A stretch of DNA of 64,000 bases from an uncultured Phycisphaerales bacterium. Its GTDB lineage: Bacteria; Planctomycetota; Phycisphaerae; Phycisphaerales; SM1A02. Below the pieces are notes generated by a model. It was not told the DNA's origin. It saw nothing but the letters and a program-made list of their open reading frames with translations, and made no database searches. The position numbers were made by a program, and so were the translations under genes. Location: positions 1 to 64,000 of the forward strand of contig CAJQQE010000003.1 of the NCBI GenBank assembly GCA_905480395.1. Direction: 5' to 3'. Shown one piece after another: positions 28,818 through 37,105 of the stretch (position 1 is its first letter; each line of letters opens with the position of its first letter).

Positions 28818-30542
28818 TTGCTGCAACGATCCATCCCACTCTCTCTGATCGCACTACTCGGGTTCTCAACGCCAACGGTCGCCGATGACCCCGCGGTTTA
28901 CCGAGCTGGCCAATCGGGATACGACACCTTCCGCATTCCGGCGATGGTCGAGGCCGCCAATGGCGACCTGCTTGCATTCGCGGAGGGTCGCGTCGGCGGG
29001 CGTGGCGACGCCGGTGACATCGACCTGGTCCTTCGTCGAAGCCGCGATGGCGGCCGAACCTGGGGCGATCTCGAAGTAGTCTGGAATGACGGCCTGAACA
29101 CCTGCGGCAACCCCTGCCCGGTTCTCGACCGCGAGACCGGCGCCGTGCATCTACTCGCGACCCGAAACCTGGGCCACGACCACGAGTCCGAGATCATCGC
29201 GGGCACTTCAGAGGGAACGCGAACGGTCTGGGTGCTCACCAGCGAAGACCATGGGGCGACCTGGGATGCGCCGCGTGAGATCACGGAGACCACAAAGGAC
29301 CCGAATTGGACGTGGTACGCGACGGGACCCGGGAACGGCATTCAGCTGCGATCCGGCCAGAACACGGGCCGACTGATTATTCCGTGCGACCACATCGAGT
29401 CTGAAACGAAGCACTACTACTCCCACGCCATCGGAAGCGATGACCACGGACGCACTTGGAAGCTGCTCGGCTCGACGCCATCGCACCAGCTCAACGAGTG
29501 CGCGATCGCGGAATTGGACGACGGGTCACTTCTTCTGAACATGCGAAACTACGACCGCTCGAAGCGGGCTCGCGCCCTCTCGCGATCCACCGACGCCGGC
29601 GAGACCTGGGGAACGGTGCGCCGTGATCCCGCCTTGCCGGAGCCAATCTGCCAAGCCTCGATGGTCGCGATCGATGAAGGTCGCACGCTGGTGTTCACCA
29701 ATCCGGCGAGCGAAACCGGTCGGGTGGGAATGACCGCGCGGCGCAGTCGTGACGGCGGACGCACGTGGTCGAAGGGCATCGTGTTACACGAAGGTCCGAG
29801 CGCGTATTCCTCCCTCGCGACCCTTGGCGGCCCGAGCGGCGCCGATGGCGTCGCATGCCTTTACGAAGCCGGCGAAGGCCAACCCTACGAAACGATCCGA
29901 TTCCAACGTCTCGACCGCGGTGATCTCGGACTCGATCGGGATCACGGAAGCGTGTCCGACGGCTGGACCGAACGCCTCGTCCCCGGCTCGTTCGATGGCT
30001 GGCACACCCTGCCCGGTGGCACCTGGACCTGGAACGACGGGGTACTCGAAGGACGCATCACCAAGGACGACCCACGTCATGGGCTGTTGGTCACGGACCG
30101 GGAGTACGACGATTTCGAAGCGATCCTCTCGTTTCGTATCACCAAGGGCGATTCTGGCTTCTACCACCGGGTCGAGGAGCTGGGCGACGCGATCGGGGTG
30201 AGCGGTTTCCAGGCCGAGATCGATCCCACTCCCGAGGTCGGCGGCCTCTACGAGACCCGAGGACGTGGCTGGGTGATCAAGCCCGACCCGGGAATGATCG
30301 AAGCAATGCGTTCGCGAAGCGGGGATTGGCTGGAAATGCGGGTCCGCGCGGTGGGCGGGGACGTCGATGTCTTCGTCGACGGCTATCCGACCGCGAGCCT
30401 GCGGGACGACCCGGGACGCCGTCGCGGGCACCTCGCCCTCCAATTGCACGCGAACCAGGACGTGGAAGTCGATTTCCGCTCGCTCCGGATTCGCGACCTC
30501 GAGCCCATGCCGGACGAAGTCCCCTCGATCGACGGCCCCTGA
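28818..30542 (+). CDS. exo-sialidase (BNR repeats) fused to a DUF1080 domain
   Basis: A 574-residue secreted protein. The signal peptide ([16 protein letters not shown]) is followed by a six-bladed sialidase domain with the FRIP motif (TFRIPAM) and Asp boxes [27 protein letters not shown] and SRDGGRTWS. From about residue 385 a DUF1080 domain (3-keto-disaccharide hydrolase/laminin-G-like; [23 protein letters not shown]) forms the rest. The combination suggests release of terminal sialic acid or a related acid from a glycan, with DUF1080 binding or acting on sugar. The TTG at 28818 is chosen because GGAG lies 8 nt upstream and the signal peptide begins directly there. Confidence 0.88.
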   Translation: MLQRSIPLSLIALLGFSTPTVADDPAVYRAGQSGYDTFRIPAMVEAANGDLLAFAEGRVGGRGDAGDIDLVLRRSRDGGRTWGDLEVVWNDGLNTCGNPCPVLDRETGAVHLLATRNLGHDHESEIIAGTSEGTRTVWVLTSEDHGATWDAPREITETTKDPNWTWYATGPGNGIQLRSGQNTGRLIIPCDHIESETKHYYSHAIGSDDHGRTWKLLGSTPSHQLNECAIAELDDGSLLLNMRNYDRSKRARALSRSTDAGETWGTVRRDPALPEPICQASMVAIDEGRTLVFTNPASETGRVGMTARRSRDGGRTWSKGIVLHEGPSAYSSLATLGGPSGADGVACLYEAGEGQPYETIRFQRLDRGDLGLDRDHGSVSDGWTERLVPGSFDGWHTLPGGTWTWNDGVLEGRITKDDPRHGLLVTDREYDDFEAILSFRITKGDSGFYHRVEELGDAIGVSGFQAEIDPTPEVGGLYETRGRGWVIKPDPGMIEAMRSRSGDWLEMRVRAVGGDVDVFVDGYPTASLRDDPGRRRGHLALQLHANQDVEVDFRSLRIRDLEPMPDEVPSIDGP

Positions 30543-30687
30543 CGATCTCGTTCGTGAAAACTCCGCCCGCTGCGATGAATCTCGCGGAAGAGTCCCGACG
30601 AACGTAAGAGCTGTTCCGGGTGCGCCGTCGACCCGAGGGATCCTCTATCTGGATCACATCGCCTTAATCATCATGCAGGAGACCAAG

Positions 30688-30891
30688 ATGTCTGACAACG
30701 GAACCCACACCTGGCCGGAGCTCGCGATCGGCCTGTTCGAACAGCTCACGGGCAAGAATGCCGAAATCATCTACACGTTCGAAGAAATGAGCGTCCACGT
30801 CCCCAGCGGCACGGGCGACTCCGCCAAGCTTGCCCCGTGGAAGCTAAACGGCACGATGCGAATCCGAACCAAGACCCACGAAAGTCAATGA
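30688..30891 (+). CDS. conserved-looking small protein, first of a coupled pair
   Basis: A 67-residue acidic protein starting MSDNGTHTWPELAIGLFEQL. It contains an amphipathic helix, then a strand region ending in WKLNGTMRIRT. AGGAG lies 6 nt upstream of the ATG, one of the best ribosome sites in the window. It overlaps the next gene by 4 nt (ATGA at 30888-30891), so the two are translationally coupled. I do not recognise the family. No signal peptide, membrane helix or cysteine is present. The strong Shine-Dalgarno, coupling and coding-like composition argue that it is real. Confidence 0.7.
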   Translation: MSDNGTHTWPELAIGLFEQLTGKNAEIIYTFEEMSVHVPSGTGDSAKLAPWKLNGTMRIRTKTHESQ

Positions 30892-31184
30892 TTCCGTCCC
30901 TGCACATCGAGGCCGATGTCACCGCATCCGTCGGCGACCACGAAATCCGCATCCACGGCGAACAGAACCAGTTCGCTGTGGATGCGTCTTCGTGGGCCCC
31001 ATTGCTTCGGCTTCGAAAGGTCCTGCCGAGCCTCGCCGCCGGGCTTCCCGCCCCGCCCCGAACGGCGGCTGGGTCGGTGAAAATTCGCGTCCGAGGATCG
31101 ACTGTGATCACCTTGCGTATCGAGGACGGGCAAACTCGACGCCGCCTTCACCCGCTCGGCATCGTCCGATCGCTCTTCGGTTGA
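30888..31184 (+). CDS. small protein of unknown function, second of a coupled pair
   Basis: A 98-residue soluble protein (MIPSLHIEADVTASVGDHEIRI at the start, GSVKIRVRGSTVITLRIEDGQ late). The hydrophobic/charged alternation predicts a mostly beta fold with one helix near WAPLLRLRKVLPSL. It starts within the stop of the upstream 67-residue gene. No known motif is visible. The pair stands alone between the sialidase gene and the convergent phosphoesterase gene. The partner spacing suggests a two-protein complex, but nothing in the sequence says what it does. Confidence 0.68.
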   Translation: MIPSLHIEADVTASVGDHEIRIHGEQNQFAVDASSWAPLLRLRKVLPSLAAGLPAPPRTAAGSVKIRVRGSTVITLRIEDGQTRRRLHPLGIVRSLFG

Positions 31185-31307
31185 CGCCGGACCACCCCGA
31201 ACGTCGACATTCAATCCGGCCTTGAATTCCGACCGGCGGGCGCCGACCACCGCGTGGAGGCGACCGCACGGGGAATCTAGTATCGCGAATGGCCTCGCCC
31301 CTCAAGT

Positions 31308-33245
31308 TCAACGCCCATCGGCGGGTGCATCGCGCCAGGTCGGGGTCTTCGGGGCGATCTCGACCCCTTCCCGCGCCGCGCGAGCCACCGAGCGGCGACC
31401 ATCTCGCTTGTCGAGCGTCAAGACGTCGAATAGTCGTCCGTCCTCGTCCATCGCCTGAAATTCCAAAATCCCGTCGTGGATTCCGCAATAGACGAAATGG
31501 TGACGGCGGGCCTTGCGATGTCCGAAGGTCGTATTCGCCGGATCGAAGTCCTCGAGGTGGCCTCCGCCTCCGGCGGTCGTGACGTAGATCACCCCACCTT
31601 CGTCCCAGGGCACCACGTCCTCCCCCACCATCGGGAACGTCCGCTCGTAGTCGTGGACGTGGCCGCTGAAACAGATGTCGACTCCGTGCTTCTCGAGCAG
31701 CGAAGTGATGTTCCGGGCGTTCGGATCACCGCGTTTGGAAGACGTCTTGTAGGTATCGCCGTAGTCGTTGGAGTCACTGGTCCAGGGCGGCTGGTGAAGC
31801 ACCGCAAATTTCCATTCCGCGTCGCTCGCCGCGAGTGCGGTTTCGAGCCACTCAAGCTGCGCGGACCGATCCGCCAAGGATCGATTCCCGTCGATCATGA
31901 AGAAATCGGCGTCTCCGTAGCGAAACGAATACCAGCGTTCCGGATCGGGAAGACTCATATAGTCGTAGTAGAGCTTTGCGTCCTGCTCGTGATTCCCGAG
32001 CACGGGCATGATCGCGACGCGGTCGATGAGTGGCCGCATGTTCGGGAAAAAGTGATTCGTCCAGTGCCCCTTGTCGCCCCCGGTGGTGACGAGATCGCCG
32101 GCGTGGACGAGCAGGCTCGGCCTGGTCTCGAACGCGAGATCGGCGATTCGCTTCACGACCGCGGGCTGCGACTGAGTATCGCCGATCGCCACGAAGGTGA
32201 ACGGATCGCCGCGATCGGCGGCGGTACGGAAGGTCTTCACGCCGCCGGAAAGCGACGACTTCCCGGCGTCGGCGACCACTTCGTAGAAGTACTTGGTGTT
32301 CGCGTCGAGACCCTCGATGCGGAACTCGTGGATCCGGGCAGCCTGCTCGTTCCGCCACGTCCGCTGGAAATCACCAGACTCGTCCCGGACCCGAACCTCC
32401 ATCGCGGACGGCGCGATGGTCTCGGCCACCACGCTCATCGCATCGGTCGTCGGCCAGACGAGGAACGGCTCCACCATCCACGCGAGGGTGGTGTCGATCT
32501 CCGGAGGAAGCGCGGCAAGATCCGCGTGCCGGGCGAATCGGCGTCGCACTTCGGCCGCGGAGATCGCCTCGGGCAGGATCGAGACTTCAAGAAGGCGACC
32601 GTCGAGCCCATGGTCCTCGTTCCGGTCGACATAGCCGCCAATCACCAGCGGTTCGTCGCCTCGGAACCGAACCGGCCCGGCCTGGTCGCGACTCGTGGCG
32701 ACCGGATCACCATCCAAGTAGAGCCGCATCGTCGTGCCGTCATAGGTACCGACGAGATGATGCCACTTACCGATCTCATAGGGCTTCGACGATGCCAGAT
32801 AGGTGAGTTTTCCATCGACGTCGTCGACGCCGGTGCTCGCGATAGCGAAGTAGGGTTTCTCGTAGCCGTATCCGAGGATCATGCCGGTCTCGGCCTCGGC
32901 GTTGTCTTGGATCGCACCGACGACGCCGCCCCATTGAGTGGGCGTATCGATCGACACCCAGGCTTCGAGCGTGACCGCATCGGTTACCAGTCCACCGGCG
33001 ATCCCGTCAACCCGCGGGGCGATGACGAACGGCGTACCACGACCGGACAGGGCGAGACCGGACGCGACCGCCGCTCTGGGTATCGGCCGGGTCTCGCTCA
33101 CCGCGAGGGTTCCGGACGCCGCTTCCAGTTCGGTTCCGGAGGTCGTCCATCGCTGGGGCGCGACCTGGCTGTGCGCTCTGGCGGGCAGGACGGTGACGAC
33201 AAACCCGAGAAGGGGAACGACGATGAATCGGATGCGATCGGTCAT
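31308..33245 (-). CDS. secreted LamG-Fn3-metallophosphoesterase fusion
   Basis: A 645-residue protein with a signal peptide (FIVVPLLGFVVTVLPARAHS). Residues about 60-220 form a LamG/concanavalin-like domain (VTLEAWVSIDTPTQWGG, then KWHHLVGTYDGTTMRLYLDG). A purple-acid-phosphatase-type Fn3 segment follows (HEFRIEGLDANTKYFYEV). Next is a calcineurin-like phosphoesterase with the metal motifs AIGDTQS, HAGDLV, LGNHEQD, LHQPPW and FSGHVHDYERT. It should hydrolyse phosphoesters outside the cytoplasm, with LamG perhaps binding glycan. GGAGG lies 5 nt before the ATG at 33245. It is third in a run with the serine hydrolase gene (40 nt upstream) and the 99-residue gene. Confidence 0.88.
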   Translation of the reverse strand: MTDRIRFIVVPLLGFVVTVLPARAHSQVAPQRWTTSGTELEAASGTLAVSETRPIPRAAVASGLALSGRGTPFVIAPRVDGIAGGLVTDAVTLEAWVSIDTPTQWGGVVGAIQDNAEAETGMILGYGYEKPYFAIASTGVDDVDGKLTYLASSKPYEIGKWHHLVGTYDGTTMRLYLDGDPVATSRDQAGPVRFRGDEPLVIGGYVDRNEDHGLDGRLLEVSILPEAISAAEVRRRFARHADLAALPPEIDTTLAWMVEPFLVWPTTDAMSVVAETIAPSAMEVRVRDESGDFQRTWRNEQAARIHEFRIEGLDANTKYFYEVVADAGKSSLSGGVKTFRTAADRGDPFTFVAIGDTQSQPAVVKRIADLAFETRPSLLVHAGDLVTTGGDKGHWTNHFFPNMRPLIDRVAIMPVLGNHEQDAKLYYDYMSLPDPERWYSFRYGDADFFMIDGNRSLADRSAQLEWLETALAASDAEWKFAVLHQPPWTSDSNDYGDTYKTSSKRGDPNARNITSLLEKHGVDICFSGHVHDYERTFPMVGEDVVPWDEGGVIYVTTAGGGGHLEDFDPANTTFGHRKARRHHFVYCGIHDGILEFQAMDEDGRLFDVLTLDKRDGRRSVARAAREGVEIAPKTPTWRDAPADGR

Positions 33246-33285
33246 GGGAACCTCCATCCACGACATTACCACCACCGCGAGGACT

Positions 33286-34458
33286 TCACTTCGAACCGGA
33301 CCCGGTTTCGACCTTTTCCGGCGGGGGAGACGCTTCGGCCTGCTCGAGCCGCCTCAGTTCATCCATCAGGATTCCAATCACCGCGTCGCACGCTTGTGCC
33401 GCGTTCGGGCCGCCTTCATTCGTGATCGCCGCCATCACCCAATCCCGGGCGGGCGACATCCAGACCACCGCGAACCACAGCGTGTTCGTTCCGTTGTGCG
33501 TGAGAATCGGTCCCGGGGCCCAACCGCGTCGAAGCACCATCCAACCCGACGCGTAGTCGCCGCCCGCGGGTGGACGCTGAAGCGCCTGCAGGCGTGCGGC
33601 GTCGAAGGCTCCTGGTTCGCCCCGCGCCGCATCGAGATGCGCCGAAAGAAACCTCGACCAGTCCGCCATCGTCGCGTGGATGGTCCCCGCGGCCGAGATC
33701 GCCGGGGGGTTGTCGGCGAATCGCGATGGCGGAATCGGAACACCGCCACGATGCCCCCGCGGTTGATCGATCGACTCCATCGAACCGGGTGCTCCGAAAT
33801 CAGTCGACAACATGCGAAGCGGCTCGAAGAGAAGTTCGCGACACATCGACTCCCAGTCGCGTCCGGTTCGCCGCTCCGCCATTGCCGCCGCGATCGCGTA
33901 TCCGAAGTTCGAATACCGCATCTTCGAGCCATCGGACTCGACCGGTGGTTTCGAGAGCGCGAGTCGAACCAGTTCGAGTCGCTGGTCGGGGAGCGGTGTC
34001 TCAAGCGACATCATCCGAAGCGCGATCACGGGATCCTGACGATCCTCGGGCAACCCGGAGCGGTGTTGAACCAACCGTCGAAGCGTCACGTCGTGCCATG
34101 CGGCCAAGATCTCATCTTGGCCACCGAATACGTCGCCGATCGTGGTGTCCCAGGCGAGATCACCTCGATCGACCAGTCGGTCGAGAACCGTCGCGGACAT
34201 CGCCTTCCCGCAGGAACCGAGATGCCACCGGTCATCGATCGTGACCACCGCCTCTTCGCCCCGGGCCCGCACCCCCACCGCCTCGATGGCGATGATCTCG
34301 CCTCCCTTCATCGCAAAACCCGCGAGGGCCGGTAGGTCGAAGCGCCCGCGGATCTCATCAAGGCGAACCGCGAGTGGCGACGGGGCCGCGTCCGATGCCG
34401 CAGGGGGCGTCGACATCGAAGCCGCGACCACCAGACCCGCGAGTATCGTTCCAATCAT
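33286..34458 (-). CDS. secreted serine hydrolase, class C beta-lactamase fold
   Basis: A 390-residue protein with a short signal peptide (IGTILAGLVVAASMSTPPA). The penicillin-binding/beta-lactamase-fold motifs are present: SxxK as SCGK in HLGSCGKAMSAT, YxN as RYSNFGYAIA, and HNG in ILTHNGTN in place of KTG. This set is typical of the large group of esterases and D-aminopeptidases that share the class C fold. Antibiotic resistance cannot be assumed. It overlaps the upstream 99-residue gene by 4 nt and precedes the phosphoesterase gene by 40 nt. Confidence 0.87.
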   Translation of the reverse strand: MIGTILAGLVVAASMSTPPAASDAAPSPLAVRLDEIRGRFDLPALAGFAMKGGEIIAIEAVGVRARGEEAVVTIDDRWHLGSCGKAMSATVLDRLVDRGDLAWDTTIGDVFGGQDEILAAWHDVTLRRLVQHRSGLPEDRQDPVIALRMMSLETPLPDQRLELVRLALSKPPVESDGSKMRYSNFGYAIAAAMAERRTGRDWESMCRELLFEPLRMLSTDFGAPGSMESIDQPRGHRGGVPIPPSRFADNPPAISAAGTIHATMADWSRFLSAHLDAARGEPGAFDAARLQALQRPPAGGDYASGWMVLRRGWAPGPILTHNGTNTLWFAVVWMSPARDWVMAAITNEGGPNAAQACDAVIGILMDELRRLEQAEASPPPEKVETGSGSK

Positions 34459-34754
34459 TCAGGATCCCCTTCGTGACTGCCGCAGCCATCGATCACCACG
34501 GATCGTCGCGCATCGAGCTTGGGCCCTCGCGACTCACCCCAACCGCAATCCGCCATCAAAGATTTCAGCTCAATTCCGCGCCGCAGGCGAAACGCCGGCG
34601 TTTGATCGGTCACCCGGAGCGAACCATCGACGGCTCGCCACTGCCATTCGTCCGCCGTTCGAAAGTGGTTTGAGGCCGCCAAAAGCGCCGATGTGGCGAG
34701 CAGCGGCATGCAAGGTGCGAGCGACATGGGAAACACGGAAGGCATACGCGTCAT
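34455..34754 (-). CDS. small exported protein of unknown function
   Basis: A 99-residue protein. MTRMPSVFPMSLAPCMPLLATSALLAAS looks like a signal peptide or anchor. The mature part is basic with two cysteines near the end (ADCGWG and DGCGS), which may form a disulfide. GGAG 6 nt before the ATG at 34754 supports this start over longer ones. The stop overlaps the serine hydrolase start by 4 nt, so it is the first gene of a three-gene run. No known domain is seen. Confidence 0.65.
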   Translation of the reverse strand: MTRMPSVFPMSLAPCMPLLATSALLAASNHFRTADEWQWRAVDGSLRVTDQTPAFRLRRGIELKSLMADCGWGESRGPKLDARRSVVIDGCGSHEGDPE

Positions 34755-34853
34755 GGTGATCTCCATTCTGCTTGCCAACACGATAACCGCCACGCCCCCT
34801 GCAACCCCTTCGCTCAATCGGCGACGGCGGCCGGAGCGCGATCGACGTTTGTC

Positions 34854-36296
34854 TCAGGCCTTTCGGCGGAGCCATCGCCGAAATCCAAGCATCACGATGA
34901 GATGAAGCCGGGCCTGACTGCAAAAGTAGATTGGCCACGGGAGACTCGGGCCGTACTCCTGCAGCACCGCCAGCAAGATTCCGCGCTCTCTAATCGCCCG
35001 GAACTCGAGCCGGCCCCCCTTTGCGGCATCCTTGCGTACCAACAGTCCACCCTCGATCTGCAGAACCTCCACATCGTCATCACACGCTTCAGATCGCCGT
35101 GAGAGTTCGAGCATTCTCAGTTTCCCGAGTAGATGGACCTGGACGCGTTGCACGATGCCCTCCTCCGTCACGTCGGTCTTGATTCGAAGCAGCGGCTTGA
35201 ATACGCGGCCCAACCAGCTCCAGTATTCACGGGCGGTCGCGGCCGGCGTCAAGTTCGTTGGCAACGGCATCCGCTGGATCGACCGCACCAAGCTTCGCTC
35301 CTGAATCACCTTGCGATCCCGCCGCCGAGTGCTGCGTCGAGGGTCCTCCTCGGCACCGCCTTCGGCGATCGCGCCCCGGACTGACTCATCAAAACCGACG
35401 AACGAATCACGACCCAGATGATCTAGGAGCGCATTTGGTCTCGCAATCGTCGGCGTCTTCAAACTGGCAATTAGCGGAATCACCAGACTGCCAGGCTCCC
35501 CACTGAAGAGCATGATCCACAAGGTGGAGACTCTCGGCGACGAGATCGGCACCGGCACGGTGAAGGGGTCGCGGCCGAGCGCAATGCCAGCACGATGGAT
35601 CATTTTTCCGTAGGTCATCTCCTCAGCGATACCGAGATCGAATTCCCCTTGCCATTTTTCCGGCGCCTCAAGTACCGCTTCGAATGCTCGTTCGATGTCT
35701 TCAATGGCGACCGGTTGCGTCGGCGTGGAAGTCCAACGAGGAAGAACCATGATCGGAAGACGACGAATCAGACGAATGAGCATCCGAAATGACGAACCAC
35801 CTCTTCCGATCACCAGACCGGCACGGAGTTCGGTCAACTTCGCGTGACCCCCTCCCAGAACGGCCCCGACTTCTTGTCGCGAGACCAGATGGCGGGAGAG
35901 GATCGAACGATCTTGATCCGCACCAAGCCCGCCCAGAAAAATGACGTGCCGCGTGCCGGCGGTATCCATCGCCCGTCGCATGTTGTCGGCTAGGAGCAGA
36001 TCAAGATCGTCGAACCGAGCCTGGGTGAGCCTCGATTGAGGCGACATCGAATGGACGAGGTAGATCACGGCATCGGTGCCACGAATCGCGTGGGCGATCG
36101 ATTCGGGATCGAAGAGATCGCAGCGTCGCCACTCGACGCCGTCAGCATCGAGTTCGCCGTTCGCGGAGTTCGATGGCCGTCGGGTGAGCGCGATCAGATC
36201 AAATCGCGCGGCCAGCTTCTTGAGAAGGGCGCGACCAACAAATCCGCTGGCGCCAGCGATCGCGACGCGGAGTCGTGGTTTTTCAGGATCTGACAA
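34854..36296 (-). CDS. atypical SDR/NAD(P)-binding protein with DUF2867-like C-terminal domain
   Basis: A 480-residue protein. Residues 5-60 are a Rossmann fold with the nucleotide-binding loop GASGFVGRAL, as in atypical short-chain dehydrogenases (YesF/NmrA-like). RHVIFLGGLGADQDRSILSRHL and RAGLVIGRGG continue the pattern. The last 150 residues resemble the DUF2867 domain often fused to such SDRs (REYWSWLGRVFKPLLRIKT, then FCSQARLHLIVMLGFRRWL). Substrate and redox role are unknown. The open frame begins at GTG 36347, but TTG 36296 has GGAG 5 nt upstream and begins just before the Rossmann fold. Confidence 0.8.
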   Translation of the reverse strand: MSDPEKPRLRVAIAGASGFVGRALLKKLAARFDLIALTRRPSNSANGELDADGVEWRRCDLFDPESIAHAIRGTDAVIYLVHSMSPQSRLTQARFDDLDLLLADNMRRAMDTAGTRHVIFLGGLGADQDRSILSRHLVSRQEVGAVLGGGHAKLTELRAGLVIGRGGSSFRMLIRLIRRLPIMVLPRWTSTPTQPVAIEDIERAFEAVLEAPEKWQGEFDLGIAEEMTYGKMIHRAGIALGRDPFTVPVPISSPRVSTLWIMLFSGEPGSLVIPLIASLKTPTIARPNALLDHLGRDSFVGFDESVRGAIAEGGAEEDPRRSTRRRDRKVIQERSLVRSIQRMPLPTNLTPAATAREYWSWLGRVFKPLLRIKTDVTEEGIVQRVQVHLLGKLRMLELSRRSEACDDDVEVLQIEGGLLVRKDAAKGGRLEFRAIRERGILLAVLQEYGPSLPWPIYFCSQARLHLIVMLGFRRWLRRKA

Positions 36297-36380
36297 GGAG
36301 TCTCCATGTGGGCCCTCGCTCGGGACCAATATCCAAGGCGTCGCCACCTTGGCAGCCTTGAATCACCATACAGAAAGAAT

Positions 36381-36399
36381 TCGTCTGGAGATCAGACGA
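36381..36399. other. 7-bp inverted repeat before the 89-bp array
   Basis: TCGTCTG (36381-36387) pairs with CAGACGA (36393-36399) around GAGAT. It lies 85 nt upstream of the SDR start on the minus strand and could be an operator or a leader hairpin. Confidence 0.4.
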
Positions 36400-36413
36400 G
36401 ATTCAACCCCCGG

Positions 36414-36835
36414 GATGCTTCCGGCGGTCGCGAGGAAAAGCGAGGAGACGGCGGAGCCGTCCCCGCAGCGATCAGAAAAACCGCACGAAGAGCACGACGC
36501 CGGATGCTTCCGGCGGTCGAGAGAAAAAGCGAGGAGACGGCGGAGACGGCCCCGGAGCGATCAGAAAAACCGCACGACGAGCACGACGCCGGATGCTTCC
36601 GGCGGTCGCGAGAAAAAGCGAGGAGACGGCGGAGACGGCCCCGGAGCGATCAGAAAAACCGCACGACGAGCACGACGCCGGATGCTTCCGGCGGTCGCGA
36701 GAAAAAGCGAGGAGACGGCGGAGCCGTCCCCGGAGCGATCAGAAAAGCCGCACGACGAGCACGACGCCGGATGCTTCCGGCGGTCGCGAGAAAAAGCGAG
36801 GAGACGGCGGAGCCGTCCCCGGAGCGATCAAAAAA
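36414..36835. repeat. tandem array of 89-bp units (five copies, last one partial)
   Basis: Units start at 36414, 36503, 36592, 36681 and 36770; the period is exactly 89 bp. Each unit has two inverted repeats: GCCGGA/TCCGGC around the GATGCTTCC start, and GACGGC-GGA-GCCGTC. The second is intact in copies 1, 4 and 5; in copies 2 and 3 GAGCCGTCC is changed to GAGACGGCC. A-tracts of 4-6 (seven in the last copy) occur twice per unit, so on the minus strand hairpins are followed by T-runs. Frames stay open across the array on the plus strand only because the repeats lack stops. This fills the gap between the SDR gene and the tRNA terminator; I see no protein gene in it. Confidence 0.9.
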
Positions 36836-36865
36836 AGAACAGAGCCATCCTTTCGGACGGCTCTG
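36830..36865 (-). terminator. rho-independent terminator of the tRNA-Pro transcript
   Basis: On the minus strand CAGAGCCGTCC-GAAA-GGATGGCTCTG forms an 11-bp stem with one G-U pair and a GAAA tetraloop (36840-36865), followed by TTC and seven T. The wobble pair is possible only on this strand. Confidence 0.92.
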
Positions 36866-36869
36866 AAAA

Positions 36870-36943
36870 TCGGGCTGACAGGATTTGAACCTGCGACCTC
36901 CACACCCCCAGTATGGCGCGCTACCAAGCTGCGCTACAGCCCG
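36870..36943 (-). tRNA. tRNA-Pro (anticodon GGG)
   Basis: The minus-strand acceptor CGGGCTG pairs with CAGCCCG, with A as discriminator. The anticodon stem CCATA/TGTGG (one G-U) encloses CTGGGGG, giving anticodon GGG. D-stem GCGC/GCGC and T-arm CAGGTTCAAATCCTG are present. It is 52 nt downstream of tRNA-Ser on the same strand and ends at a strong terminator. Confidence 0.95.
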
Positions 36944-36995
36944 CAATCGAGTTGTCTGCCGAACCAGTGCCGAGCTGCACGAATTCGACCATAAG

Positions 36996-37084
36996 CGGAC
37001 AGGGTGGGATTCGAACCCACGGTACAGATAAATCCGCACACGGCATTTCCAATGCCGCTCCTTCAGCCGCTCGGACACCTGTCC
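36996..37084 (-). tRNA. tRNA-Ser (anticodon GGA)
   Basis: The minus-strand acceptor GGACAGG pairs with CCTGTCC, with G as discriminator. The anticodon stem CGGCA/TGCCG encloses TTGGAAA, giving anticodon GGA. It has the long variable arm expected of tRNA-Ser (89 nt in all). It diverges from truB, with 21 nt between them. Confidence 0.95.
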
Positions 37085-37093
37085 GGAACGCAG

Positions 37094-37099
37094 TAGTGT
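37094..37099 (+). promoter_or_regulatory. -10 box for a leaderless transcript (truB)
   Basis: TAGTGT ends 6 nt before the truB ATG at 37106. Only 21 nt separate truB from the divergent tRNA-Ser, leaving no room for a normal leader. Confidence 0.45.
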
Positions 37100-37105
37100 A
37101 TCGGC

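Noticed and set aside
31476-33425. 649-codon open frame on the plus strand
   Set aside because: It lies entirely opposite the phosphoesterase gene, whose domains, metal motifs and signal peptide are clear. The plus-strand product has no recognisable domain and reads as the antisense of GC-rich codons.
36414-36835. CRISPR array
   Set aside because: Units are contiguous 89-bp direct repeats with no unique spacers, and no cas gene is present.
36076-36888. Long open frames through the 89-bp array
   Set aside because: They stay open in several frames because the repeat lacks stops, and the period of 89 is not a multiple of three, so no repeated peptide is kept in one frame. No start signal is seen.
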